A stretch of 64,000 nt of DNA, from NCBI GenBank assembly GCA_036491755.1, contig DASXBJ010000106.1:4547-68546 (forward strand), in the 5' to 3' direction. The translations under genes and the position numbers were made by a program. Positions 17,360-25,445 of this stretch are shown here, one piece after another. Within the stretch, counting starts at the first letter, position 1. Each line of letters begins with the position of its first letter. Origin of the DNA: DASXBJ01 sp036491755 (lineage in GTDB: Bacteria > Chloroflexota > Dormibacteria > Dormibacterales > Dormibacteraceae). The notes beneath the pieces were generated by a model, which had not been told where the DNA came from, searched no databases, and saw only the letters and a program-made list of their open reading frames with translations.

Positions 17360-18055
17360 ATGCACCGGGGCTGGATCCTTGGCGCGGTGGCCCTGTTGCT
17401 GCTGGGCGCGGTCGGCGGTTTGACGGCGATTCTCCTGGGCACGCATCGCGCGCCGGCGCCCCTGGCTCTCGGATCGCCTGCGGTTTCTGCTGCCGCGACG
17501 AGCCTGGCCGGCACCTGGAAGGTTACGTCAGGCTCTGAGGCCGGTTATCGGGTCCGCGAGCAGTTCATCAACCAACCGGCTCCTACGGAAGCAGTGGCAC
17601 GGACCTCGAAGGTGACCGGGGGCCTCAAGGTTCTCGATTCCGGCCCTGGACTCGCGGTCACGGACATACACGTGGCGGTCGAGCTGGCGTCCCTACAAAG
17701 CCAGGATCGTTATGCGACCTACCAGGTGTACCAGCGCGACTTCTTCATCCGGACGATCTATCTGCAGACCGACCAGTACTCCACCGCGGATTTCACGGCC
17801 TCTGTCTTCAATTTGCCGCAGGGCCTTGGGTCGGACGCCGTCTCCGTTGCCGTCGCCGGAAAACTCAACCTGCACGGCATAACGAAAAGTGTCATCACGC
17901 AGCTGCAAGCGCAACGAAGTGGGACCGGAGTTGAGATCGTTGGTTCAATCAGCGTCGACATGAGGGATTTTGGCATTGAAGTCCCGAGCATCTCGTTCAC
18001 CAAGGCGGAGCCGGCAGCCGTGATCGAGTACAAGCTGGCGCTGATCCGCGCCTGA
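17360..18055 (+). CDS. YceI-family lipid-binding protein, membrane anchored
   Basis: 231 residues from ATG 17360. One N-terminal membrane segment (WILGAVALLLLGAVGGLTAILL) and an Ala/Pro linker lead to a YceI lipocalin-like barrel: LAGTWKVTSGSEAGYRVRE, QYSTADFTASVF, VAGKLNLHGITKSV and VDMRDFGIEVP. YceI proteins bind polyisoprenoids or similar amphiphiles in the periplasm or outside the cell, and are often induced by acid or stress. The divergent ArsR regulator and the shared operator imply that a small ligand or stress switches it on. Confidence 0.9.
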   Translation: MHRGWILGAVALLLLGAVGGLTAILLGTHRAPAPLALGSPAVSAAATSLAGTWKVTSGSEAGYRVREQFINQPAPTEAVARTSKVTGGLKVLDSGPGLAVTDIHVAVELASLQSQDRYATYQVYQRDFFIRTIYLQTDQYSTADFTASVFNLPQGLGSDAVSVAVAGKLNLHGITKSVITQLQAQRSGTGVEIVGSISVDMRDFGIEVPSISFTKAEPAAVIEYKLALIRA

Positions 18056-18255
18056 CGAATTCTCGCCTCGCGGCACCTTTCCGATCGAGCTACTGACCGT
18101 TGCCTGGCCGGTAAATTCTGGTTGATCTAGCCGCGGGTCCAATCCATGATGGACGTGGCCCCAGTGGGTTCGAAAGGCGCAAGCCTGACGGATTCGCCGG
18201 GGTCACTGGTTTGGGGGCGAACTGCACCCCGGTCATCACATACTGTTGGTAACCG

Positions 18256-19113
18256 ATGATCGCGCAAGCCCAGTTCGGCCGCACCGGTCACATGAGCAGC
18301 CGGATTCTCTTCGGCGCTGCAGCCCTGGGCAGCGTGTCACAGAAGGTTGCGGACCAAACACTGGACCTCCTCCTGCGGTATGGCGTCAATCACATCGATA
18401 CGGCGTCGAGCTATGGGGACTCAGAGCTGCGCATCGCGCCGTGGCTGCAACGAGACCGAAAACATTTCTTCGTCGCCACCAAGGGTGACAAACGAGACGA
18501 GAAGGGCGCTCGCGAGGAGCTGCACCGCTCGCTAGACCGCCTCGGTGTCGACCATTTCGACCTCTGGCAGCTCCACTCGCTGGCCGATCCGATCGAGTGG
18601 GACCAGGCTCTCAGCCCGGGCGGCGCGATTGATGCCGCCCTCCGGGCACGCGAAGAAGGACTGATCAGGTGGATCGGCGTCACCGGACACGGCGCTCAGA
18701 TCGCGGCCACGCATCGTCGCAGCCTCGAGCGTTTCGATTTCGACGCGGTCCTGCTCCCGTACAACTTCATCACGATGCAGAGCCCCTACTATCGCGAGAA
18801 CTTCGATGCGCTCGTCCATGCGTGCGAGCAGCGTAATGTCGCCGTCCAGACGATCAAGTCCATCGCGCTGCGCCCTTGGATGGGCCGCGTCCACACGCGG
18901 ACAACCTGGTACGAGCCGCTCGCAGAGACCGGTGACATCGACCTAGCCGTCTGGTGGGCCATGGGCCGCGATCACATCTTCCTGAACAGCGCCGGCGATG
19001 TCGCCCTGCTGCCGTTGGTGCTCGACGCCGCCAGTCGATTTCAACGGAAGCCGGACGCCGATGAGATGCGGGCCCTTGTTGCGCGCGCCAGCGCGGAGCC
19101 GCTTTTCGTGTAG
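18256..19113 (+). CDS. Aldo/keto reductase
   Basis: 285 residues from ATG 18256; TACTGT lies 9 bases upstream. TIM-barrel AKR with the catalytic-tetrad regions in order: GVNHIDTASSYGDSE (Asp and Tyr), FVATKGD (Lys) and LWQLHSL (His). GLIRWIGVTGHG is the usual substrate loop. It should reduce aldehydes or ketones with NADPH in the cytoplasm. The last third is shorter than in well-studied AKRs and the NADP-binding segment is not the standard IPKS type (HIFLNSAGDV), so cofactor use is uncertain. It stands alone after a 200-base gap. Confidence 0.87.
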   Translation: MIAQAQFGRTGHMSSRILFGAAALGSVSQKVADQTLDLLLRYGVNHIDTASSYGDSELRIAPWLQRDRKHFFVATKGDKRDEKGAREELHRSLDRLGVDHFDLWQLHSLADPIEWDQALSPGGAIDAALRAREEGLIRWIGVTGHGAQIAATHRRSLERFDFDAVLLPYNFITMQSPYYRENFDALVHACEQRNVAVQTIKSIALRPWMGRVHTRTTWYEPLAETGDIDLAVWWAMGRDHIFLNSAGDVALLPLVLDAASRFQRKPDADEMRALVARASAEPLFV

Positions 19114-19214
19114 GCGATCAGGGTTGGGGTCCACTTCACGATTCCTTTCCATATGCCCGACCGCAATCCGGCAACGGTTGCGGCGGGCGCAAAAGGCAAC
19201 CCTGGTGGCGCGAA

Positions 19215-20303
19215 CTACGTAGCTGCTCCCCCCGGATTCGAAGGTGTCCGAGCAGGACGCAACGGTTGGGGCGGCGCCTCGATGACTCTCCGGCCGATCG
19301 CAGTGAGGACGTCCTCGAAGGCTGCAGCGATCACCTGTCGATCGGTCCCCGCCATCAACAGGACCTGCAGCAGGTTGCGCGAATGGAATGCGCCGAGCGC
19401 TCCAGCGGAGATGAGGCCTCGACGCGCGAGGTCGATCTCGCCACCAGGGTAGCCGTATGTACCTCGCAGGATCGGCCCGGCGAGGGTTCGCGATGACAGG
19501 ACGACCGGGATCGTTCGCGCCAGCGCCTCCAGGTCCGGCACCAAGGACGCGGGAACGTGACCGCCTCCGAACGCCGCCACGACGAGGCCGTCAAAGCCTG
19601 CATGTAGCACCTGCCGCAGAAGCCGGCCGTCGTCGTCGAGACCGATCGTGACCAGGGCGACCGCCGCCTCAGCGGGCGGCGTCAATAGGCGAACCGTCAG
19701 GCGCCCTGGAGGCTGGAGCAGGACGCGAACGCGGTCCTCCAGCACGTGGCCCAGCGGGCCGGCGAGCGGCGATCCAAAGGTCGCGGTCGAGGTTGTGTGT
19801 CGCTTGGCCACGAGCCGGGCCGCGTGGATCTCGTCGTTGAAGACGACCACGGCGCCCATCCCCGTGGTGAGCCCGCTGGCCGCCACCCTCACTGCCGCCG
19901 TCAGGTTGGCGGGGCCGTCCGCACCTGGCTGCGTGGGATTGCGCATGGCTCCGGTCAAAACGACCGGCCGGTCGCTTCGTACAAGGAGATCGAGGACGAA
20001 TGCGGTCTCCTCGAGGGTGTCGGTCCCCTGCGTGACCACCACGGCATCCGAGCCGCCGGCGAAACAGCCGTCGATCGCCGCTGCCAGCTCGACGAGCGCA
20101 TCCATGCGCAGGTCTCCGGAGGGCACCGCGCGAAAGGTCCTGACCTCGATCGAGGCCAGATCGCGAACTCCGGGAACGGCGTCGACCAGGTCATCGCCCG
20201 ACATGCGAACGTCAACACCTTCGTGACCCGCCACCGCAGTGCTGGCGATGGTTCCGCCCAGCGAAAAGACGGTGATGCTGGGGGTCGTGCGGTTCTCTTT
20301 CAT
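19215..20303 (-). CDS. L-asparaginase (type II-like)
   Basis: 362 residues from ATG 20303 (a GTG one codon earlier is also possible). N-terminal nucleophile motif SLGGTIAST, second active-site motif VVTQGTDTLEETAF, then RPVVLTGAMRNP and DGPANLTAAV are all standard for bacterial asparaginase, which releases ammonia from Asn (and some Gln). No signal peptide is apparent, so cytoplasmic. It is the last gene of the leftward operon that begins at the guanidine-I riboswitch and lies 20 bases after histidine ammonia-lyase. Both enzymes free ammonia, so the operon reads as nitrogen release from amino acids. Confidence 0.92.
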   Translation of the reverse strand: MKENRTTPSITVFSLGGTIASTAVAGHEGVDVRMSGDDLVDAVPGVRDLASIEVRTFRAVPSGDLRMDALVELAAAIDGCFAGGSDAVVVTQGTDTLEETAFVLDLLVRSDRPVVLTGAMRNPTQPGADGPANLTAAVRVAASGLTTGMGAVVVFNDEIHAARLVAKRHTTSTATFGSPLAGPLGHVLEDRVRVLLQPPGRLTVRLLTPPAEAAVALVTIGLDDDGRLLRQVLHAGFDGLVVAAFGGGHVPASLVPDLEALARTIPVVLSSRTLAGPILRGTYGYPGGEIDLARRGLISAGALGAFHSRNLLQVLLMAGTDRQVIAAAFEDVLTAIGRRVIEAPPQPLRPARTPSNPGGAAT

Positions 20304-20323
20304 CACACGTGCGCCAGATCTGC

Positions 20324-21859
20324 CTAGCGCAGCGGCGCTCCGAGGGCCGATTCGACCGTGGCCACCAGGTCCCCGTTCAGGATCCGCTGAGCGAGCCAGT
20401 CGATGTCGGCGGAAAGGGGACGGTCTTGGTCGACGAAGGCCACGCCGGCCCGAACCGCGCCCCGGAGCGCCCGGATCGCAGTCGACGGCGTCGCCGGTGC
20501 CTGCAGGTCCAAGGCCTGGCATGCGCAGATCAACTCGATCGCGAGAACGTTCGCTGTGTTCCCGATGATGGCCATCGCTTTGCGGGCCGAAACCGAGCCC
20601 ATGCTCACATGATCCTCGGTGGTGTCGACGGCCATCGAGTCGACGCTGGCCGGAAAGCTGAGTGTCTTGTTCTCGGAGACCAGCGCCGCGGCCGTCGTGT
20701 TGGCCATGAACAGACCCGAGCCCAGGTCCGGATGCGTGGACAGCTTGGCGGGCAACCCCATGTCGTAGACGGGCGAAACGAGGTGCTGGGTCCGCCGCTG
20801 GGAGATGCTGGCCAACTCCGCGATCAGCACTGCCGCGGAGTCCATCGGAAGTCCGATGGGTTGGGCGTGGAAGTTGCCGGCGGATGTCCAGGTGCCATCG
20901 TCAAAGACGAGCGGATTGTCGTTGCATGCGTCGAGCTCGATCTCCACCGCCCGTTTGACATAAGCCAAGGCGTCCTTCGATGCGCCGTGCACCTGGGGCA
21001 TGCAGCGCAGGCAGTAAGGGTCGTGCACCCGCCCGCTCCCCTCGCCCAGGAGCTGCGAGTCCTCTGCCAGGTCTCGCAAGTTGGCGGCCACGGCGAGGGC
21101 GCCCGGAAACGGCCGGATCTGGATCGCTCGCTCCGAAAATGCTCCCAGGTGACCCCTCATCGCCTGGAGCGTCGCGGCGCCGGCGATGTCGGCGGTCTTG
21201 AGGAGACGTTCGGCGTGCAAGACGACCTCGATCGCGTATGCCTCGGTGAACACGGTTCCGTTCACCAGCGCCAGGCCCTCCTTCTCTTCAAGCTCGAGGG
21301 GAGCGAGGCCGGCCGCGCGCAACGCGGCCTGGGCAGTCGAGCGTCGACCGGCGTGCAGTACCTCTCCCTCGCCGAGGAGCGCGAGGGCCAGGTGGCCGGA
21401 CGGGACCAGGTCTCCGCTTGCCGCGAGTGACCCCTGCTCGGGCACGAGCGGCAGGATGTCGTGCTCCAGCAGCCCGCATAACAGGTCGACCAACGCCGGC
21501 CGGACCGCCGAGAAACCCTTGGTCAGGACCGCTGCCTTGAGCAAAAGCATGCCGCGAACGATCCGGCGCGGCGCCTGCGGGCCAACGCCAACCGCGTGGC
21601 TGAGCACTGTGTTGCGCTGCACGATGCGGATGGTTTCGGGCGCGATCCGGCGGCCGCTGTCAGCGCCGTAGCCGGTGTTGACTCCGTAGATCGCCGTGCC
21701 GCCGGCGAGCTGGCGCAAGAGGGACTGACGATGGACGGCCATGCGCGAGCGGGCTTTGGCCGACAGCCCAACCTGCAGACCGCCGCCGGCCACCTCGTCG
21801 TACTGGGCGAACGTGAGCGGCTTCTCGCCGAGCCGCAGGAATGAGGGATCGCGCGCCAC
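20324..21859 (-). CDS. hutH: Histidine ammonia-lyase (aromatic amino-acid lyase family)
   Basis: 511 residues, GTG or ATG start 2 bases after the M20 gene. The MIO cofactor triad Ala-Ser-Gly is at residues 147-149 (GSLAASGDLVPSG). YGVNTGYG supplies the catalytic Tyr (about 58), and the selectivity pair is Ser-His (TVLSHAVG), as in histidine rather than phenylalanine lyases. DPYCLRCMPQVHG and DNPLVF are conserved family segments. The reaction gives urocanate and ammonia. The rest of the hut pathway (hutU, hutI, hutG) is absent from this window, so the product must be processed elsewhere or the substrate differs. Operon member behind the riboswitch. Confidence 0.88.
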   Translation of the reverse strand: MARDPSFLRLGEKPLTFAQYDEVAGGGLQVGLSAKARSRMAVHRQSLLRQLAGGTAIYGVNTGYGADSGRRIAPETIRIVQRNTVLSHAVGVGPQAPRRIVRGMLLLKAAVLTKGFSAVRPALVDLLCGLLEHDILPLVPEQGSLAASGDLVPSGHLALALLGEGEVLHAGRRSTAQAALRAAGLAPLELEEKEGLALVNGTVFTEAYAIEVVLHAERLLKTADIAGAATLQAMRGHLGAFSERAIQIRPFPGALAVAANLRDLAEDSQLLGEGSGRVHDPYCLRCMPQVHGASKDALAYVKRAVEIELDACNDNPLVFDDGTWTSAGNFHAQPIGLPMDSAAVLIAELASISQRRTQHLVSPVYDMGLPAKLSTHPDLGSGLFMANTTAAALVSENKTLSFPASVDSMAVDTTEDHVSMGSVSARKAMAIIGNTANVLAIELICACQALDLQAPATPSTAIRALRGAVRAGVAFVDQDRPLSADIDWLAQRILNGDLVATVESALGAPLR

Positions 21860-21861
21860 GG

Positions 21862-23055
21862 TCAGGCGCGCGCGGATCCGGCCGTCAGCATCCCGGCAAC
21901 CACGGCTGAATAACCGTTTGTGCCACTGAACAGCTTGTCGACATCGATGTACTCGTCGACCGTGTGCGCCACCTCTTCCTTACCGATCCCGTAACCGAGA
22001 GTTGTCACCTTGCGCAGGCCGGCTGTGAGGCTTCCGTTAGTGCAGAAGCCGTAGGTCGACTCGATCGCCGGTAGGCCTGCCTCGCGCAACTCGGCCAGGC
22101 AGGAGTGGACGACCGGCGAATCCCGCGGAGTGAGCCACGCGGGCGCGAACTCGGGAACGCGATACGCGCGCCCGTTGAACGTTGTGAACGTCGCGACATA
22201 CATGTGGACGTCCAGCTCGGGCTTGCGGCGCGCGCCATCCCAGGCGCTGCTCTGGTCGAGCAGCATGGCGATGAGGCTCTCCTGGGTTTCGTCCGGACCA
22301 AACCGGCAGTCGAACCTCGCCCGACAGCCCGGAGGCACCATTGACACGCTTGGGTAGGGGTCGGAAAGGATGTCGATGCAGGTCGCAGTACGCGTGCCGA
22401 GAACAGGATGCGTTGGGTGCTTTATCGCGGCCACTCTGGATATGAGCTCGGCCATCATCTCGACGGCGTTGACGCCCACCTCCGGGTGTCCGGCATGAGA
22501 CGCGACACCCGTCACGTCGACCTCCAGCTTGGCGCGACCCTTCTGCCCAATCGCGAGCCGCAGGTCTGTCGGTTCGCCGATGAGAGCAAGATCGGGCTTG
22601 CACTCGTCGAACGTGTGGGCGAGCGCGGCGCCCTCCATCATCTCTTCGGCCACCGAGCTCACCACATGCACGGTCCCGTGCGGCGCTCGACCGGAGGCGT
22701 ACAGGCGAGCCACTCCGTAAATGACCGCGGCGGCCGACGCCTTCATGTCCGACACGCCGAGCCCGTAAAGCCGGCCGTCCGCCATCTCGGCGCCGAATGG
22801 ATCATGGTGCCACTGACCCTTGCCGTGCTCCGGGATGGTGTCGATGTGGCAGTCGGTGAGCACCACCGGCGAACCGGCGCCGAAGTGCCCGACCGCGTTA
22901 CCGGCTGCGTCAACATGTGCCCCCTGGTAGCCCAACTTCTGCATCTCGTCCACGATGCGGTGCACGACGCGCTCCTCACGGCCCGGGGTTGAATTGATCA
23001 TGACCAGGTCCCGGAGAAATGCGAGGACCTGTTCATCCCCAAGCGAGGCGCTCAT
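21862..23055 (-). CDS. M20-family metallohydrolase (ArgE/DapE/YgeY-like)
   Basis: 397 residues from ATG 23055, whose ATGA overlaps the stop of the small membrane protein. Zn-ligand motifs: TDCHIDTIPE, GLGVSDMKAS, the Glu-Glu of SSVAEEMMEG, IGEPTD and the late His in EEVAHTVDEY. The dimerisation domain starts near KGRAKLEVDVTGVASHAGHP. The wording of these motifs is closest in my judgement to the YgeY branch of M20 enzymes, which is linked to purine and nitrogen salvage; the substrate could be an N-acyl amino acid or a ureido/guanidino compound. Second gene after the riboswitch. Confidence 0.88.
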   Translation of the reverse strand: MSASLGDEQVLAFLRDLVMINSTPGREERVVHRIVDEMQKLGYQGAHVDAAGNAVGHFGAGSPVVLTDCHIDTIPEHGKGQWHHDPFGAEMADGRLYGLGVSDMKASAAAVIYGVARLYASGRAPHGTVHVVSSVAEEMMEGAALAHTFDECKPDLALIGEPTDLRLAIGQKGRAKLEVDVTGVASHAGHPEVGVNAVEMMAELISRVAAIKHPTHPVLGTRTATCIDILSDPYPSVSMVPPGCRARFDCRFGPDETQESLIAMLLDQSSAWDGARRKPELDVHMYVATFTTFNGRAYRVPEFAPAWLTPRDSPVVHSCLAELREAGLPAIESTYGFCTNGSLTAGLRKVTTLGYGIGKEEVAHTVDEYIDVDKLFSGTNGYSAVVAGMLTAGSARA

Positions 23056-23339
23056 CTTGGACGCGGCGACTGTTGGCGGGGCGTACCGCCGTTGCGCAGC
23101 CCGAGGGCTTGCGAGAGCTGCTGCAGCGTCAAACCCTGGAATCGGGCGCCGTAGCCGACTAGCACGGCGCCGAAGACGAGCTGCATCGACATGAACAGGA
23201 GGAACATCCGGAAGTTGCTTCGCTTGGCGTGGGGCGGCACTACCGCTTCGGTGTAGTCCGCGACCATCGATTGATCTGACGACGGAGGGGATGCGTCGCT
23301 CACGGCCGACCGGTTGGCGCTCGTCTCGATCCTGGCCAC
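23052..23339 (-). CDS. Small one-TM protein resembling the truncated N-terminus of an NCS1 permease
   Basis: 95 residues from GTG 23339, chosen because GGAG-rich sequence lies just upstream; an in-frame GTG at 23360 is possible. After a polar Ser/Ala N-terminus come ADYTEAVVPPHAKRS and one membrane helix, then QGLTLQQLSQAL. This order (acidic-Tyr, VPP-x-A-K/R-RS, helix, GLTL...AL) is how NCS1 purine/cytosine/allantoin permeases begin. In those, eleven more helices follow; here the chain ends after a basic, low-complexity tail. It may be a deletion remnant or a true small protein, because its stop is neatly coupled (ATGA) to the M20 start. First gene after the guanidine-I riboswitch. Confidence 0.6.
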   Translation of the reverse strand: MARIETSANRSAVSDASPPSSDQSMVADYTEAVVPPHAKRSNFRMFLLFMSMQLVFGAVLVGYGARFQGLTLQQLSQALGLRNGGTPRQQSPRPR

Positions 23340-23442
23340 GTCTCCTCTCTCCTTCTCCACTAAACCGATGACGCGGGATGAAGCGCGAGGGGAAACGAAT
23401 CATGGCCAGCGGTGAACCGGCATGCCTCCCCCTCGTCATAGA

Positions 23443-23551
23443 GGCGAAGTCTCCCGGGCTTTTCTCCCGCCGTGCGGCACGCGACTGTGCTCGCTACTCT
23501 CGGACCGGGCCCGGCTCGCGTGCCGGCGGAACCCTAGTAGCGTCTTCGACT
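23443..23551 (-). promoter_or_regulatory. Guanidine-I (ykkC) riboswitch
   Basis: Reading leftward from 23551: a P1 5' strand (CGAAG), ACTAGGGTTCCG, a P2 hairpin (CCGGC / GCCGG), GGTCCGAGAG, a P3 hairpin, CACGGCGGGAGAAAAG, CCCGGGAGA and the P1 3' strand (CTTCG). This is the full ykkC consensus in order. The GGTCCGAGAG and GCCCGGGAGA forms fit the guanidine subtype rather than my recollection of the PRPP subtype (GCCCAGGCAGG end). It begins at the predicted transcription start and leaves ~100 bases before the first gene. No T-rich terminator follows, so control is more likely translational or by Rho; that part is inferred. Confidence 0.88.
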
Positions 23552-23557
23552 GGCGGA

Positions 23558-23586
23558 GTTGTATCACCGACGAACCCGACCGTCAA
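23558..23586 (-). promoter_or_regulatory. Promoter of the riboswitch operon (TTGACG-N17-TACAAC)
   Basis: Leftward -35 TTGACG (23586-23581), 17-bp spacer, -10 TACAAC (23563-23558). The expected start, 6-7 bases on, is the first base of the riboswitch. Confidence 0.7.
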
Positions 23587-23630
23587 GGGTCCCGGCCACG
23601 CCGGAACGATGGCAGTAAGCTCTCCACGTC

Positions 23631-24578
23631 ATGAGGGCGATCGTCCAGGACAGGTACGGCCCGCCGGAGGCGCTGCGCCTTGACGAGGTCGCTGACCCGG
23701 TCGTCGGTGACAGGGATGTGCTGGTGCGCGTGCGAGCGGCCGGCGTCAATCCGCTCGACTGGCACTTCATGCGGGGAGCGCCTTACATCGGCCGCCTTGG
23801 CATGGGTGGCTTGTCCCGGCCAGATCCAAGGACCCGCGGGGTCGACGTGGCGGGGCGCGTCGAAGCCGCCGGCAAGGATGTCAAGACTCTGCGGCCGGGC
23901 GATGACGTTTTCGGGTGGTGCAGCGGTGCTTTTGCCGAGCTCGCATCTGCCGGCGAGGGCCACTTCGTCACCAAGCCGGCCGGCACGACCTATGAGGAGG
24001 CTGCCGCGGTTACGGTGGCCGCCACCACGGCGCTGCAGGGCCTTCGCGATATGGGCAAGCTGCAATCCGGGCAGCGGGTTCTGATCAACGGCGCGGCCGG
24101 CGGGGTCGGGACATACGGGGTGCAGATCGCAAAGGCTCTCGGGGCCGAGGTCACCGGTGTGTGCAGCACCAGGAACGTCGATCTCGTGAAGTCGATCGGA
24201 GCTGACGAGGTGATCGACTATTCGCAGAAGGACTTCACGAAAGGCGCCGTGCGGTACGACGTGATCCTCGACAACGCCGGGAACCATTCGTTGTCCAGCG
24301 TGCGTGGAGTGCTGAAGACGAATGGAACTCTGGTCTACAACAGCGGCGCATCGATGGGGCGGATCGCCGCCGCGCAGCTTTTTTCGAGGCTGGGCCGCAA
24401 CGTCCGCTCGTTTCTCGCCACGACCAACCATGAGGACCTGCTGATCCTTCGCGACTGGTTGGAATCGGGCAAGCTCCACTCGGTGATCGATCGCACGTAC
24501 CCCCTGAAGGAGACCCCGGCAGCGATCGCGTATGTCGAAGGGGGACATGTCCGAGGGAAGGTTGTCATCACAAACTGA
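23631..24578 (+). CDS. Zinc-free MDR oxidoreductase (quinone-oxidoreductase-like)
   Basis: 315 residues from ATG 23631. The MDR fold is shown by YGPPEALRLDEV, DVLVRVRAAGVNPLDW, the segment RGVDVAGRVEAAGKDV and the nucleotide site NGAAGGVGTYGVQIAKALGAEVTG. The zinc-ligand Cys/His set of alcohol dehydrogenases is missing, which places it with quinone oxidoreductase/enoyl reductase-type MDRs that use NADPH. TAAGCT lies 9 bases before the start. It is divergent from the guanidine riboswitch operon across a 290-base gap filled mainly by that riboswitch and its promoter. Physiological substrate unknown. Confidence 0.88.
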   Translation: MRAIVQDRYGPPEALRLDEVADPVVGDRDVLVRVRAAGVNPLDWHFMRGAPYIGRLGMGGLSRPDPRTRGVDVAGRVEAAGKDVKTLRPGDDVFGWCSGAFAELASAGEGHFVTKPAGTTYEEAAAVTVAATTALQGLRDMGKLQSGQRVLINGAAGGVGTYGVQIAKALGAEVTGVCSTRNVDLVKSIGADEVIDYSQKDFTKGAVRYDVILDNAGNHSLSSVRGVLKTNGTLVYNSGASMGRIAAAQLFSRLGRNVRSFLATTNHEDLLILRDWLESGKLHSVIDRTYPLKETPAAIAYVEGGHVRGKVVITN

Positions 24579-24648
24579 GCGGCGCGCGTCGATGGCGCAC
24601 CCATCATCGGCGGCTGGATGATGCTCGTCGAAATCGTTCGTTAGTCTT

Positions 24649-25242
24649 CTAAAGGCGGCTGACCGCGGTCCGCGCGAGGCTTTCGATGGCAGTCGAGTTG
24701 GACACCGGCGAGATCGCGATCAACAGCGCGACGTTTGACTTCAAGACAAAGATCGCCATCCCGGAATTGTTCGCGTTGCCGGTCGTTGTGTACTCGATCG
24801 CCGAATCGCCGATTCCGCTCACCGGCTTCGAGAGGCCGAAGGTGGAAGAACCGGCTATGGCTGCGGCCATCTGGGCCGCCGTGATGGACTTGGCCGCCTG
24901 AGTGTCCGGCAGGACCATTCCGTAGACGAGGACCGACGCCGTGAAGTCGGCGCTTGCGTAGTAGCACGTGCCCGCGACCTGAGACGCTCCGCCGTTCTGG
25001 CCGGCCACATTCGAAACCTGCACGCCGACGGCTGCCGAAGCCTCCGCCTGGGTCACCAACTTGCAAGCGTCGACCGAGGAGATCAGTGCAGCTTGCGGGG
25101 CAGACGCGCTCGCTGTCGGGTTCGAGCCGCCACCGGCGGTCGAAGATGCGCCGCAAGAGGCCGCTGCCAGCGCCGCCGCGATGATCAGCGCGCGAGGTGC
25201 AACCGTGCGCAGCCGTCGCACCGAGGTGAAGTGCGTCTCCAT
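24649..25242 (-). CDS. Lipoprotein of the DUF3558-like type
   Basis: 197 residues; GGAGG is 11 bases before the ATG. The signal peptide ends in the lipobox AAASC, followed by a Gly/Ser/Thr linker. The mature part begins with SVDACKLVTQAEASAAVGV, contains a conserved-looking Cys (GTCYYAS) that may pair with the Cys of DACKLV, and ends LARTAVSRL. This resembles small exported lipoproteins of the DUF3558/DUF5642 type common in actinobacteria-like lineages. Function unknown. It is preceded by a ~200-base gap. Confidence 0.78.
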   Translation of the reverse strand: METHFTSVRRLRTVAPRALIIAAALAAASCGASSTAGGGSNPTASASAPQAALISSVDACKLVTQAEASAAVGVQVSNVAGQNGGASQVAGTCYYASADFTASVLVYGMVLPDTQAAKSITAAQMAAAIAGSSTFGLSKPVSGIGDSAIEYTTTGNANNSGMAIFVLKSNVALLIAISPVSNSTAIESLARTAVSRL

Positions 25243-25402
25243 CTACCTTCTAGCCTCCGAAATTGGCATGACCGGGTTCAGCCTGGTGGCTTTAACGGCA
25301 TTATCGAACGCGGCGGGGCTGGTGGATCAGAAACCTTTTTGTCGGCTGCCGCGCAAGAGTCGGGCAGGCTCCCCGTTGTCGCAAACGTTCTCCACCGATA
25401 AC

Positions 25403-25437
25403 CTGGCCGTCGGGGACCCCGGGGGACCGGCGGCCAG
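25403..25437 (-). terminator. Stem-loop after the metallophosphoesterase gene
   Basis: Inverted repeat CTGGCCG / CGGCCAG with an inner GC-rich part, starting 8 bases past the stop at 25446. There is no T-tract, so a candidate only. Confidence 0.4.
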
Positions 25438-25445
25438 GGCTTGAC

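Noticed and set aside
18121..18200. tRNA-like GGTTCGAA segment
   Set aside because: No acceptor stem, anticodon arm or D-arm can be built around it.
18161..18209. Possible structured RNA before the aldo/keto reductase (CCAGTG / CACTGG stem enclosing a GGC-GCAA-GCC hairpin)
   Set aside because: I compared it with c-di-GMP-I, fluoride, ZTP and SAH aptamers from memory and the conserved cores do not match; a 6-bp stem alone in GC-rich DNA is weak evidence.
23400..23423. Seven-codon leader peptide (MPVHRWP) downstream of the guanidine riboswitch, preceded by GGGGGAGG
   Set aside because: The Shine-Dalgarno is only one base from the ATG, too close for use, and no attenuation structure follows.
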